64,000 nt of DNA, taken from contig NC_133572.1 of the NCBI RefSeq assembly GCF_048773025.1, forward strand, positions 635,001 to 699,000, in the 5' to 3' direction. The stretch comes from Camelus bactrianus (taxonomy: Eukaryota; Chordata; Mammalia; Artiodactyla; Camelidae). This document shows, in pieces, positions 1 to 13,631 of this stretch (positions are counted from its first letter, which is position 1; the number at the start of each line of letters is the position of its first letter). The position numbers were made by a program, and so were the translations under genes. Under the pieces are notes generated by a model. The model worked only from the letters and a program-made list of their open reading frames with translations. It was not told where the DNA came from and made no database searches.

Positions 1-3509
<3,509 letters not shown>

Positions 3510-4310
3510 TCATACACCCACCGAACATGGAAACTTACAGTGTTGTTTGGAACGTTCAAGGCTTTATGCGAAAGTAACAAACTGCACCTTGTTGCCAAGT
3601 CCCTCTTTTCACAACCATGTTACGTTCTGAGAGTCAGCCGTTTGGATGTATCGCTAGTTCATTCCTCTTAACCCCGGAGAGCAGGTGCTCTCTGGATAAA
3701 GCCCCCACTGCCCTGCTGAGGCTCGTCTTTGCTTTTCCGTCTTGCTGTTGCAGAGAAGCCTGCAGTCACCACGGGGGCCGGGTCCGTGCCTGCCTGGAGG
3801 TGGAGTTGCCAGGGGCCGGTGGGCGTGGCCTCACTGCCGGGCCTTGCTTATTCTCCGAGGGTCTGCTCCTGGCGTCAGAGCTCCACAGAACTGCCAAGCC
3901 TTTTCTCAGCACGACTGAGGCATAATTGACAAGTAAAACTAAGCTGTTCAGAGCGTAGCCGTGATGGTTTGATGTACGTGCACATCCTCCCACCTGGCTG
4001 CTTAGCACATCCACCACCGGACACAGCTATCTCTGTGTGCGCGCGAGGACTTTCAAGTCTGCTGTCACACGATCAGTGTTGTAACTGCAGTCACCCCGTC
4101 AAACCTGAGGCCTCAGACCTCGCTCATCTTACGGCTGGGAGCTCGCGCCCCGACGCCAGCCTCTCCCTGTCTGCTCCCCCCTCCCCCACCGGCCCCCGGC
4201 AACCACTTTTCTTTTCTGTTTTTGAGTTTAGACTTGTCGGCTCTTGGTATTAGTAAAAAATGTTGCTCATGGGATGCGTGTGAAATGATATTTCATTGCT
4301 GTTTTAATTT

Positions 4311-4442
4311 GGTTTTTTTTTGGGGGGTAGGTAATTAGGTTTATCTACTTACTACTTTTGGTGGAGGTGCCGGGACTGAACCCAGGGCCTCGTACACGCT
4401 AGGCACGCACTCCATCATTGAGCTACGCCCTACCCACCTCCT
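4311..4442 (-). mobile_element. tRNA-Ala-derived SINE (camelid vic-1-like), antisense
   Basis: The minus strand reads GGGTAGGGCGTAGCTCAATG (A box region), then CCTGGGTTCAGTCCCGGCAC (B box), then the tail. It lies directly beside a 55-bp L1 3' stub; a direct repeat 'taatttggtttt' flanks SINE plus stub together. Confidence 0.85.
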
Positions 4443-4497
4443 TTTTCTGGTGTATACTTTTTAACTGAAGTATAGTCAGTTTACAACGTTGTGTCAA
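4443..4497 (-). mobile_element. L1 3'-end stub, antisense
   Basis: 'tttttaactgaagtatagtc' and 'agtttacaacgttgtgtcaa' are the antisense of the last ~50 bp of an artiodactyl-type L1. Confidence 0.75.
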
Positions 4498-5110
4498 TTT
4501 CTAATTTGGTTTTAAAACGATGAATAGGCCAAGAAATGTTACTTCATCTGCTGCTGAATCGCCTGTCTGCCCACGGGCTGTCTGTCTAGCTCATTTGAAG
4601 GGTTCTTCCGTACGTTCTTTATATTGGTCCTCCGTCAGCTATGTGCATTGCAAGGAAAGTCTTCCAGTCTGCGGCTTGTTCCCAGTTTTATTTATGGTGT
4701 CTTGTGATGAATCTAAGTTTAAATTTCAATGTGATCAAATGAGAATTTTCCCTCTGTTTTGTGCTTTTTGCGGCTTGTCTAAAAAAAAATCCAGCCCTAT
4801 TCTAGGTTATAAAAAACGCTTCTCCTATATGTTCTAAAAGATCTAAAATTTTGTTTTCCATAATGATTTCATAAGAACCCATTAACCTGGAGTTTATTTT
4901 TGCACTCGATATGAGGAAGAAAAATGCTTTATGTTTTTCTGTCTAGATCACCAACTTTCTTAATACAATTTACTGAACAGTCCACCTGTGCCTGCAGATG
5001 TGAAATAACCCTCCTGACGTGGGTCATGTTTCCGTGGACGTGTGGGTCTTGTGCAAGTCTGTTCACTCTCCTCTATCGGTTTGTCACTGTGGCTCTGGGG
5101 TTCCACGTTG

Positions 5111-5277
5111 CCTTTTCCTTTTTTTTAAGTGGCTTCTTTTTTTTAATTAAATTCTTTTTTTGGGGGGGGGTGATTCGATTTATTTATTTATTTATTTACA
5201 CGGAGGCGCTGGGGACTGAACCCAGGACCTTTCTCATGCTGTGCACATGCTCCACCACTGAGCTATATACCCCCTCC
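5111..5277 (-). mobile_element. tRNA-Ala-derived SINE (camelid vic-1-like), antisense, full length
   Basis: On the minus strand it starts GGGGGTATATAGCTCAGTGG (A box) and continues to GGTCCTGGGTTCAGTCCCCA (B box), then a TTTA-repeat-derived body and an A-rich tail. An 8-bp direct repeat ccacgttg flanks it (5103-5110 and 5278-5285). The head matches mammalian tRNA-Ala. Confidence 0.85.
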
Positions 5278-6562
5278 CCACGTTGTCTCAGTAACTCCAG
5301 GTTGACGGACGTCGTGATCCCACAGAGAGTGAGCCCGCCCAGCTCTGCTGCTCTTTGAGTCCACAGACACATCAGAATCAGCTCATCAAGCCCCGCAAAC
5401 CACTGAGCATCTGACTGGAACTGCGTCCAAACACAGGTGAACTCGGGGAACGTGGCATCTTTGAGTCTGCTCTCCATTTACTTGGGCCTTTTAAAATGTC
5501 TTTTAATAAAAGCTTATAGTTCCTCCATATCCATCTGTCATTAGATTATTTCTAGATACCTTCTTTAAAATAAACAAATAAAATGTCACTGTTATAAATG
5601 GTACTTTTACAAAGTTGTATTTTTCCATTTGCAGCAGACGTGGAGAGAAACCGCTGACTTTACAGACAGATGTGCTGAACTCTCTGTTCTGAGGTTTCTC
5701 TCCTAGAGTCTACGTGGGCAATCAATTTTTGAAAAGATGTTTTATTTACGTATTTTCTTTTTTTTATTGCGGTAAAAGACACATAGCATAGAACTGACCA
5801 CCTTAACCATCTTCAGTGTGCAGCTCAGTGAGACAACCATGCACCTCCCTGACTCTCCTCGCCGTGTGACGCAGAAGCCCCACGCCGGTTACGCAGCAAC
5901 TCCCTGTCCTCCAGCCCCCCAGGCGCCGGCGGCCGCCTCCTACTCCCGCGCCTGCACCTGCGACTGTTCTAAGTAGCGCACGCAAGTGGGATCACGCAGA
6001 ACACTTGTCCTTGTGTGACGGACTTGCTTCACCGGGCACAGTGTTCTCAGGCTTCCTCCGTGTCGTAGCAGGTGTCAGAACCGCCTTCTCCTGAGGCTGA
6101 ATAATATTCCGCTGCGTGTACAGACCGCATCTTGCTTATCCACTCATCTGTCGATGGACACAATGCTTCCGTGCTTAAGCTCCTGTGAATAACGTTCCCG
6201 TGAGCACGGCGTACAAATGTCTCTTTGAGTTCTTGTTTTCGGCTCTTTTAGGTACAGACCCCGAAGTGGAATTGCTGGATCGTACGTTAGTTCTGTTGTT
6301 AAATTTCTGAGGAACAGTCGTACTGCTTCCCGCAGTGGCTGTTACCGTTTCACATTCTCACCAAAACGCACAAAGATTCCAGTTTCTGCACGTTGTCACC
6401 GGCCCTTGTCCTCCTCTGATGGTCGCCGTCCCGGTGGGTGTGGAGTGGCATCTCGTTGCGGTTTGGATTTGCATTTGCCTAACGATGAGCGATGCTGAAC
6501 ATCTGTTCATGGGTGCACGCCATCTCTGGAGAAATGTCTATTTGAGTCCTTTGCCCACTTTA

Positions 6563-6884
6563 TTTTTTTTTAACATTTTTTATTGATTTATAATCATTTT
6601 ACAATTTTGTGTCAAATTCCAGTGTTCAGCACAATTTTTCAGTCATTCATGGATATATACACACTCATTGTCACATTTTTTTCTCTGTGAGTTATCATAA
6701 CATTTTGTGTATATTTCCCTGTGCTATACAGTGTAATCTTGTTTATCTATTCTACAATTTTGAAATCCCAGTCTATCCCTTCCCACCCTCCAACCCCCTG
6801 GCAACCACAAGTCTGTATTCTCTGTCTATGAGTCTATTTCTGTCCTGTATTTACGCTGTTTTTGTTTGTTTGTTTGTTTATTTT
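6563..6884 (-). mobile_element. Young artiodactyl-type L1 3' end, antisense, 5'-truncated
   Basis: A T-run at 6563-6571 is followed by 'ttttttattgatttataatc' and 'ttccctgtgctatacagtgt', the antisense of the L1 3' end common in camelid genomes. It is little diverged. It splits the older L1M and is flanked by ctttgcccactt (6549-6560) and ctttgcctactt (6885-6896), a target-site duplication. Confidence 0.8.
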
Positions 6885-7097
6885 CTTTGCCTACTTTTAA
6901 ATGGGGTTGTTTGCTTTTTTCTTTGTCACTGAGTTTGACAGTCGGTTTTTTGGGCAATCAATTTTGTTCCTTCTTCAGTTCTTGCCCTTTGATTTGATTT
7001 TCTCATCTCACTGCATTGGATACAACTTGCGGTGTCACGTAGACTAGGAGAAGTGAGCGCGTATGAGCTCCTCTGTCACAGGGACGGGCCGGCTGTC

Positions 7098-7441
7098 ACC
7101 TGTTTCGGACCCAGTGTCCGTGTCCTCAGAATTTCTATGCTGAAGCCCTAGACTTCAGCGTGACGGTGCTGGCAGGCGCTTCGGTTTAGGCCAGGTCATG
7201 AGGCAGGGGCCCGCGTGAGGAGATTAGTGTCCTTATAAGAGCAGGAGGAGAGACTAGCGCTCGCCCCTCTCCACCCTGCGAGGACCCAGCGGGGCCCGGA
7301 AGAGGGCTCTCCCCAGGAACAGGATCGCCCAGAACCTTGACCTTGACTTTCAGACTTCCAGCCTCCAGAAGTTCGAGGAAGAAAAGCCTGCTGTTTACCA
7401 CCCCGTCTGCGGTGTTTGTTGCAGCACAGCGAGCAGACTTG
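7098..7441 (+). mobile_element. Solo LTR remnant, ERVL-MaLR (MLT1-type), fossil
   Basis: Plus-strand text follows the MLT1 LTR order: 'atgctgaagccctagacttc', 'ggccaggtcatgaggcaggg', 'agtgtccttataagagcagg', 'ccttgaccttgactttcaga' and 'cttccagcctccagaagttc'. No internal genes adjoin it. It is a broken, non-coding relic, likely of early placental age. Confidence 0.7.
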
Positions 7442-10299
7442 CACATTCTCAGGAAGGAGCGTGACTGTTCATCATCCCTGTGCCCATCCTGTTAATTGCT
7501 ACAAGGTTCTGGAGTTGACGTCCTTGGGTTTTCCACTTGCATCAGCCAGAGTTGTCGGTAAACAGCAAGACTTCTGTCCACACACTTGCATTTTGACCCT
7601 TCTTGAGTCTTCCCCTTTCTTGTTGCTTTTCGCCTTACGTTGTCTCACAGGAGGACGGGGGAGGTTTCTACCCGTTTCCGCTCCCGGAAGGTTGTGTGAC
7701 ACAGGAACGCTGACGTTTTGGTGGAAATCACACGTGAAAATGCTGGCTCCTGGGCCCACTGGAGGACTAACCTTTGACGACCGTATCAGTTTCTGTTGCG
7801 GTTAACCAAAAAACTTCTTCTTGAGACAATTCTTACAATTTATACTGAATTTGTACTTTCTTGCACGAAAGCATCTTCTTCGTCTAGGTTCTCGGATATG
7901 TCGGCCTAAGCTGGTGATGTTCTCTTCGTTCTAAAATCACCCCCACATCTGCGGTTACGTTGCTTTTTCTTACTCCTGATGCTGCGTCTTTCTTTTTTAA
8001 ATTGGATTTGATGAAAGTTTGTCTATTTATTGGTCTTTTCAAACCATCTGTTTTCAGGTTTATTGATAAATATTTTTGTTTCATATTTTATTACCTTCTG
8101 CTTTTATTTTAATAAGTGCATTCCTTCTTGCTTTAGGGTTATTTTGTCATTCTTCTTCCATCTATTAGTTTACTTTTAGTAAATTTTAAAACGCAAGTTA
8201 GTTTTGGCTCTGAATTTCCTTTACTTCCTCCTCTCTAAGCAGTCTGTAGCTTCAGCCGTGAGGTACTTAGAACGGTGACTCAAGCACCATGACACGTCGT
8301 AACCGTAAACCTCAGCATTGCTCTACTCGGCGTTACTCTGCTCACTGCTGCTTCGAGTGATTTTCTTTTCTGTGGAAGAACGTCCCCGTGTAATCTTGTC
8401 AGAGATGGTTCACGCGGAAAGCCTCCTCACGCTCTGGAAAGGCCTACATTTTGTTACTTGGATGCTGATCGGGCTGCATCCCAGGAGGCTGGGTCCCAAA
8501 GCCCACTCTCCTCCTAACACCGAGTCCGCTACCCGCCTCCCAGCACGCCCGGGACGGTGGCCCGCGGCCCAGCGGCACCTGGTCCCTGGCAAGCGGTTCG
8601 CTTCGCCCTCTTGGGAAGCCTTCGGGATTTCTGCCTTACTCTTGGTTTTCTGCAGCCTCGCCGCGGGTCTGGTGGAGGCCCCTTTCCGCTGCGCCTGCCC
8701 GCCCTCGCAGGCCCTCCTGTCCGAAGGCTCCTGTCTTCACTTGCCCTTTCCCTGGTCTGTGGTCCCTTCTTTCCACGCCTCTGGCTCGTTCTGTCTGAGT
8801 TTGTGTCATGAAGATGGGGCTTCCTGGCTCTGACCTCCATCCACGTGTCAAGTCTCATATTTTCAACCTTTGTCTCTTTTGCCGTGTAAGGACACAGCCC
8901 CTGCCTCGGCCTTGCAGATCGTGAATCCCCTCTTCAGCTGCGTCCACTCTAAACCGTCTCAGCAGTGTGTCTGCCAGCGCCCTCTCTGACTTGCTCTCGT
9001 TCACAACGACCTCTTCTCCTCCTGCTCCTTTTCAGGCTGACAGACGTCTCATGCTCTGAAATTCCTCTAAAGACACAAGCTGCATTTATCTCCAGATACC
9101 TGGGGCCTCCGTATTCTCTGCGCGCCCGCGTGTTCGCTCACCGGTAGCTGCGGGTCTTTCTTCCTTGACGCAGGTTGTTCCGCGACACTCTGGGGAGGTG
9201 CAGAGCCCGGCCCACATCTCTGTGGATCGAGGTCTCGTTGCAGGAGCCTCTCTGGGGACCAGGCGAGAAAGCCAAGTCGTGCGGCCGAGGGGTCGCCTCT
9301 CTCGGAGAGCGGGCTCCCCGGGGCCCTGCTCTGCCTCTCAGACCCAAAGCCCTGGGCTGCGACGCCAGGGCTCCGCTCTCAGCCTGTGGGCGTCGTCGGC
9401 AAATGCTCTCCAAATGCAGTCCCCCGAGCAAGCAGCCCGGTCGTGGCCCCAGGCCCCTGGCGCCTCGTCCCGCGGGTCCTGAGCTCGGGGGAGCCCCGGG
9501 GACCGCGCCCTCCGCGGCCGGCACCCTGGGTGGGCATGTGTTTCCCCGACTCGGGCCTTTTCCTGCTGGACCCCACCCGCCCGCTTTCACTTAGGGCCTC
9601 CTCGCGTGGCTGGCTCGCCGGCAGCACGCTTTGGGGTTTTGTCCTTCCTCATTCGTTCATGGACTGTCCCCTGTCAGTCTGTCTCCTTGGAAAGGAGGGG
9701 GAGACCCGGAGCTCGGGTGCGTAACTGTGTCCAATCCCATATCTAAGTGCAGCTCAGGCTTAAGTGCTGTTGCTGAGCGGGGGCTCACAGCAGCCCCTGT
9801 GTTCTCACGGCCGTGGTCTGAGGGAGGCGCGCCGTCAGGCTGACATTCAAGAGCGATTTAACACATTTGAGAAACAGCGACACTTGGGCGTGGATGTGGG
9901 GACAGGACTCTGCAGGACACGGTGAAGGGGGTGAGCTGACAGAGACGGCCCCCGGGCCTTCTGGAAAGGCCCCCATGGAGGGGCCAGGGCTCACTGCCTC
10001 TGCCGGCATCACAGGCTGTGGAACTCACGTGCGAGAATGGACTCGAGAAGTGATGTGGTCCAGGAGTGGAGGAACCCCAGACGGGGCCCAGCGTCCCAGG
10101 CTGCGATGAGCAGGGGTGACTGGGGCCCAGACGAGGGGGAGATGCAGCTACAGCATTGATTTGCTCCCTTGGGGGCAGCCGGACCTGCGGGGTGGCTCCC
10201 CAGGAGGGGGGGCTCGTGCTGGCCCAGACGAGGGGCACTGAGTGTGGGTGACCGGACCCCCGAGACGGCCAGCACACCGACTCTGGAGCCCAAGCAGCT

Positions 10300-10400
10300 T
10301 GCAGGAGGAAGCTGAGTCTTGCTCAAGGTCACTCAAGGTCACAGAGCGAGGGCGCTGCGGGCCCGGCTCTGGACTGGCTCGGCCTCCAACCAGGGCGCTT
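10300..10400 (-). repeat. MIR fragment, antisense
   Basis: 'gaagctgagtcttgctcaag' and 'gtcacagagcgagggcgctg' resemble the antisense MIR core (cttgcccaaggtcacacagc). Confidence 0.55.
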
Positions 10401-10576
10401 CAGAGTGTGACTTCTCATCCCCTACTGATGTCCCATGTCACCGGCGGGTGCGCCCGTCCAGTCGTGGTAACAGCAGTGAGGGCGGCCACCGTGTCACCCT
10501 GCCCCGCCCCCCCACAGGTGCCCTGTGCACCTGTCCCCGCGCACCTGCCCCCCACGCACCTGCTGTGCAGACCCAC

Positions 10577-10668
10577 CTGAAGAGCAGCAGCACGGCCTGG
10601 GGGAAGGTCTGGAAGTTGTTGTTCCGGTTGATCTCCGTCGTGTCGTTCAGGGCGATTTTCCCAAACAC
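10577..10668 (-). CDS. CACNA1C: CACNA1C exon 36: repeat IV S5-pore region
   Basis: 92 bp: [20 protein letters not shown], then [10 protein letters not shown] plus AG of Arg. It is the extracellular turret with an NDT sequon, followed by the IV pore helix. Acceptor CCCTAG, donor GTGGGT. Confidence 0.98.
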
Positions 10669-11999
10669 CTAGGGGGAGAGGACGGGCTCGGTGAGTGTGG
10701 ACGGAGGGGTCCTGTCCCACCTGGCGTTCCAAGGGCTCTTCGGGGCTCACAGCTGACCCCAGACAGGCTGGCCCACAAGCTCCACCTGGAGGGCCTCACA
10801 GGGGAGGCGCCTGACCCCTGTCCAGCCCCGAACCCCGGCCTCCACACTGGACAGGCAGCAGCAATTGAGTGCCCTTTACCCCCCGGGAGCGGGGCTGAGA
10901 GCCAAGACCTCAGCTCTGCTTCTGCGAGGACAGAGGCCTTGCTGGCCTTCCTCTTTCTTTTTTCTTTCTTTCTTTTTTCTTTTTGTTTTTGATTGCAGAT
11001 TCTTGAGAACATTTTTCTTGTCTTCTTTTTCAAAAAGCTTTATTGAGGACTAATTAACAAGGATAACTGCACGTATTTAAAGTGCGCAGCGCGGTGGTGA
11101 CTCGATGTGCACTGTGGTCTCGTCCCCGAGATGGGGGTGTCACCCAGTCGCCACCCCACAGTCACCATGGTGACCCCCTTTCTGTGGTGAGAAAGCCGGG
11201 CCCCACTCCGGAGCTTTCAGGGCCCAGCCCTGCGTGTTAGCTCCAGGCTCCGCTGGAGGCGTTCAGCTCTGTGCACCCAAGCACTCTCCCAAGTTCCGTC
11301 CGTGGAGTCGGGGTTGGGGGGGGACGCGGAAGCTCAAGTCGCCCTTGACCTCAGAGGCCTCCTTTTGTCTTTTTTCTGGCCGTTTAAAGCTACGATTATC
11401 TCAGGAATGGCCACCCTTGGTCGGGGGCCAGGCTGCTCTCTCATCTGGAAAGGGTGAACCCTGTGAACCTTGGGGTCCTGTGACCAGCAAGCGGAGGAAG
11501 TGCAGCTGAGGCGCTGCTGCCGCGGGCAGGAGCCTCCCCCGGGCGGGGCGCTGCGCTGAGCCCCGCCGGCCAGGGCCGGCTGCAGACTCTAGGTGTGGGG
11601 CAGGGCCAGGTGCAGGGGGCCCGTTCGACTGGGAGGGCTGCCCCCGCCCCCCCCCCCCATCTTTAGGTCTCCTGAATGCCGCTGGCCCGGTGGGTCTCGG
11701 GCCGTCAGACCTGGGAAGGAGGTGCCGTCTGACACGCGCTTCCCGCTGTCTCCTGACAGGGGCCTGGCCCTCCTCAGGCCCTTCGTGTGACTTGGGGGAG
11801 TCCTGCCCCATCCACAGCAGAACCCAGGCCAGGGTGAAGGGGGAAGGCCTCTGAGCTTGGCCTCGGCAGGGTCCACAGGGGACGCTCCGACTCCTGCGAC
11901 CTTCTGGAGCCAGAAGGAGCTCGTGGAGGTGCGGGGAGGAGGGTGTGGGCTGGGCCTGGGAGGAGGAAGGAGGAGGAGCGGGGGCGCGGCGGGTCCTAC
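10669..11999 (-). other. CACNA1C: Intron 35
   Basis: 1331 bp. It contains an antisense L1M 3' UTR fragment (11035-11195) and a T/C-rich run (10950-10995). Confidence 0.78.
11035..11195 (-). mobile_element. L1M 3' UTR fragment, antisense
   Basis: 'gctttattgaggactaatta', then 'actgcacgtatttaaagtgc' and 'ccttctttctgtggtgagaa'-like ending, resemble the antisense L1M 3' UTR. Diverged and old. Confidence 0.6.
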
Positions 12000-12065
12000 C
12001 TGCATCCCGATGACGGCGTAGATGAAGAAGAGCATCACGATCAGGAGGGCCACGTAGGGCAGGGC
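12000..12065 (-). CDS. CACNA1C: CACNA1C exon 35: repeat IV S5
   Basis: 66 bp, 22 codons: ALPYVALLIVMLFFIYAVIG, then MQ, the hydrophobic IVS5 helix. Acceptor TTCCAG, donor GTAGGA. Confidence 0.98.
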
Positions 12066-13502
12066 CTGGAAGAGCACAGACACCGTGGGGCCGGGCGGGG
12101 CGGGCTGGCCACACCCCCACCCCAGATCGCGTCCCCCAGCCACGGCTGCTGCCTGGCTGGGGGCCTTTCCGGGAGCCCCACAGGCGACCTGGGCACCAGG
12201 GCGAACGCTGAGCCCTGGCGCTGACCCCTCGCCTCACCTGGGTTTCAAGCACCTGAGAAGCAGTGGGATGGGCCCAGGAAAGCGGGTGTGGGGTCACATT
12301 CCTCAATACGTCACTCCCGCCGCACACCTGTCCTCGTGTGGCTGGGCTGGGGGCTCGGGGGACACACACCAGGCTTTCCCTCCCCTCACACAGCTTTAAG
12401 CTGTCCTACCGGGTGTGATAAAGGCGTTACAAAGGGAAATGTAATGACAGCGAGACCCTGGGCTCAGTCCCGTTTCTGCCACTTCCTTGCTGTGGGAGCT
12501 TGGGCACGTGCCTAACCTCTCTGAGCCCCGGTCGCCTCACCTGGAAAATGGGAAGAAGAGTGATGACTTCAGGGGGTTTGTTGCGTTTCAGGGTTTACGG
12601 CTCACTAAACGCTCCGGGCAGTGCCCTGCCCGCTGCTGGTCTCAGGTGTTTTATTCACTCAGCCAATCGGCCTGGGGGAGGCCTCACGGGCTCACAGAGG
12701 CTGTGCACCCAGCCCGCACACCACTAGGTGGCGCCACGGGACCGGGCGTGCACCCTGCCTGGTGGGCGTTCCGGGCCCCTTCTGAGCCCAGAGAATGTCG
12801 GGGGTGGGTGAGTACACGGGGTCTGTACAGTTGCCCCCGGCTGTGGGACCCGGGCCCACCCCCATCAGACTCCTCAGATCCCCAGGGACCAGCAGGTGGG
12901 GAGGGAGCCCGTTACTGGGAAGACCCCTGGCCTGGCCGGCTGGTGGGGTGCTGCGAAGAGGGCAGAGGCTGGGGGCTGCCCTGGGGGGCTGCCGGGAGCA
13001 CATGAGCCCTCCCGGCAGAGCCCCTTCCTCTGCCTGCAACCTGCTTGGATCAGGACCCATCCTTGTCCCTGAGCAGCAGCCTCGGGCCAGGGTCCGCGCA
13101 CCACTGCCCTCAGGAAATTCCCATGACCCAGCGGCCTGCCTCTTTTAACTCCAGCTTACATAACACTCCCTAGAGATGCTGGGCAGCGTCATTCCTCTTC
13201 TACAGAAGGAAACGACTGCCGGGTGGAGAGAATTAATCCTGCAGTTGGCAGCCCGCGCCCACATTGGGGACCGCCTCTCCCCGAGGCCAGGGGGTCTGGC
13301 TAAAGCCATGGGCAGACCCTCACGCAGTGCTCCTGGGCAGAGGGCCTCCGCCCACTCTCAGGCCTCTCCCACCACAAAGCCCCTTGGCGAGGGAAATTCT
13401 TGGAGAAAACACAGAAGAGAGAGAAGGCAGAACCGGTTCCACCTCCCCTTGGCTCTGGGAGCGTGCGGGGCCCTCTCCCGGGTGGGGGGGGGCGGGTGCT
13501 AC
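12066..13502 (-). other. CACNA1C: Intron 34
   Basis: 1437 bp with a sense MIR at about 12440-12640; otherwise GC-rich and unclassified. Confidence 0.78.
12440..12640 (+). repeat. MIR SINE
   Basis: It matches MIR in order: 'ctgggctcagtcccgtttct', 'gccacttccttgctgtggga', 'gcttgggcacgtgcctaacc', 'tctctgagccccggtcgcct', 'cacctggaaaatgggaagaa'. Sense orientation. Confidence 0.85.
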
Positions 13503-13631
13503 CTGAAAGGACTTGATGAAGGTCCACAGCAGGGTCCGGATGCCCTCCCCGCGGCTCAGCAGTTTGACCAGGCGCATGACCCGGAAGAGGCGGAAGAAGG
13601 TGATGGAGATGCGGGAGTTCTCCTCCGCGTT
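13503..13631 (-). CDS. CACNA1C: CACNA1C exon 34: repeat IV voltage sensor S4
   Basis: 129 bp, 43 codons: [46 protein letters not shown]4 shows the Arg/Lys every-third pattern and leads into the S4-S5 linker. Acceptor CTCCAG, donor GTAGCA. Identical to human as recalled. Confidence 0.98.

Larger units (their letters stand above)
3880..8260 (-). mobile_element. Antisense L1M cluster (3' UTR and ORF2 pieces), nested and interrupted
   Basis: Antisense L1M text appears in several blocks: 3' UTR at 3890-4240; ORF2/3' region at 4510-5110 and 5290-5650; a long 3' UTR at 5740-6548 ('gcggtaaaagacacatagca', 'ggctgaataatattccgctg', 'ccccgaagtggaattgctgg'); continuation at 6899-7030; ORF2-like at 7800-8260. 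More than one old element is probably present. Borders are approximate. Confidence 0.7.

Noticed and set aside
4311-5277. tRNA-Ala genes
   Set aside because: The tRNA-like heads are fused to SINE bodies with A-rich tails and direct repeats, so they are retroposons, not functional tRNA genes.
11401-12369. Longest minus-strand open frame (322 codons) around exon 35
   Set aside because: It is out of frame with the exon 35 coding sequence, Pro/Arg/Gly-rich from GC content, and spans both splice sites.
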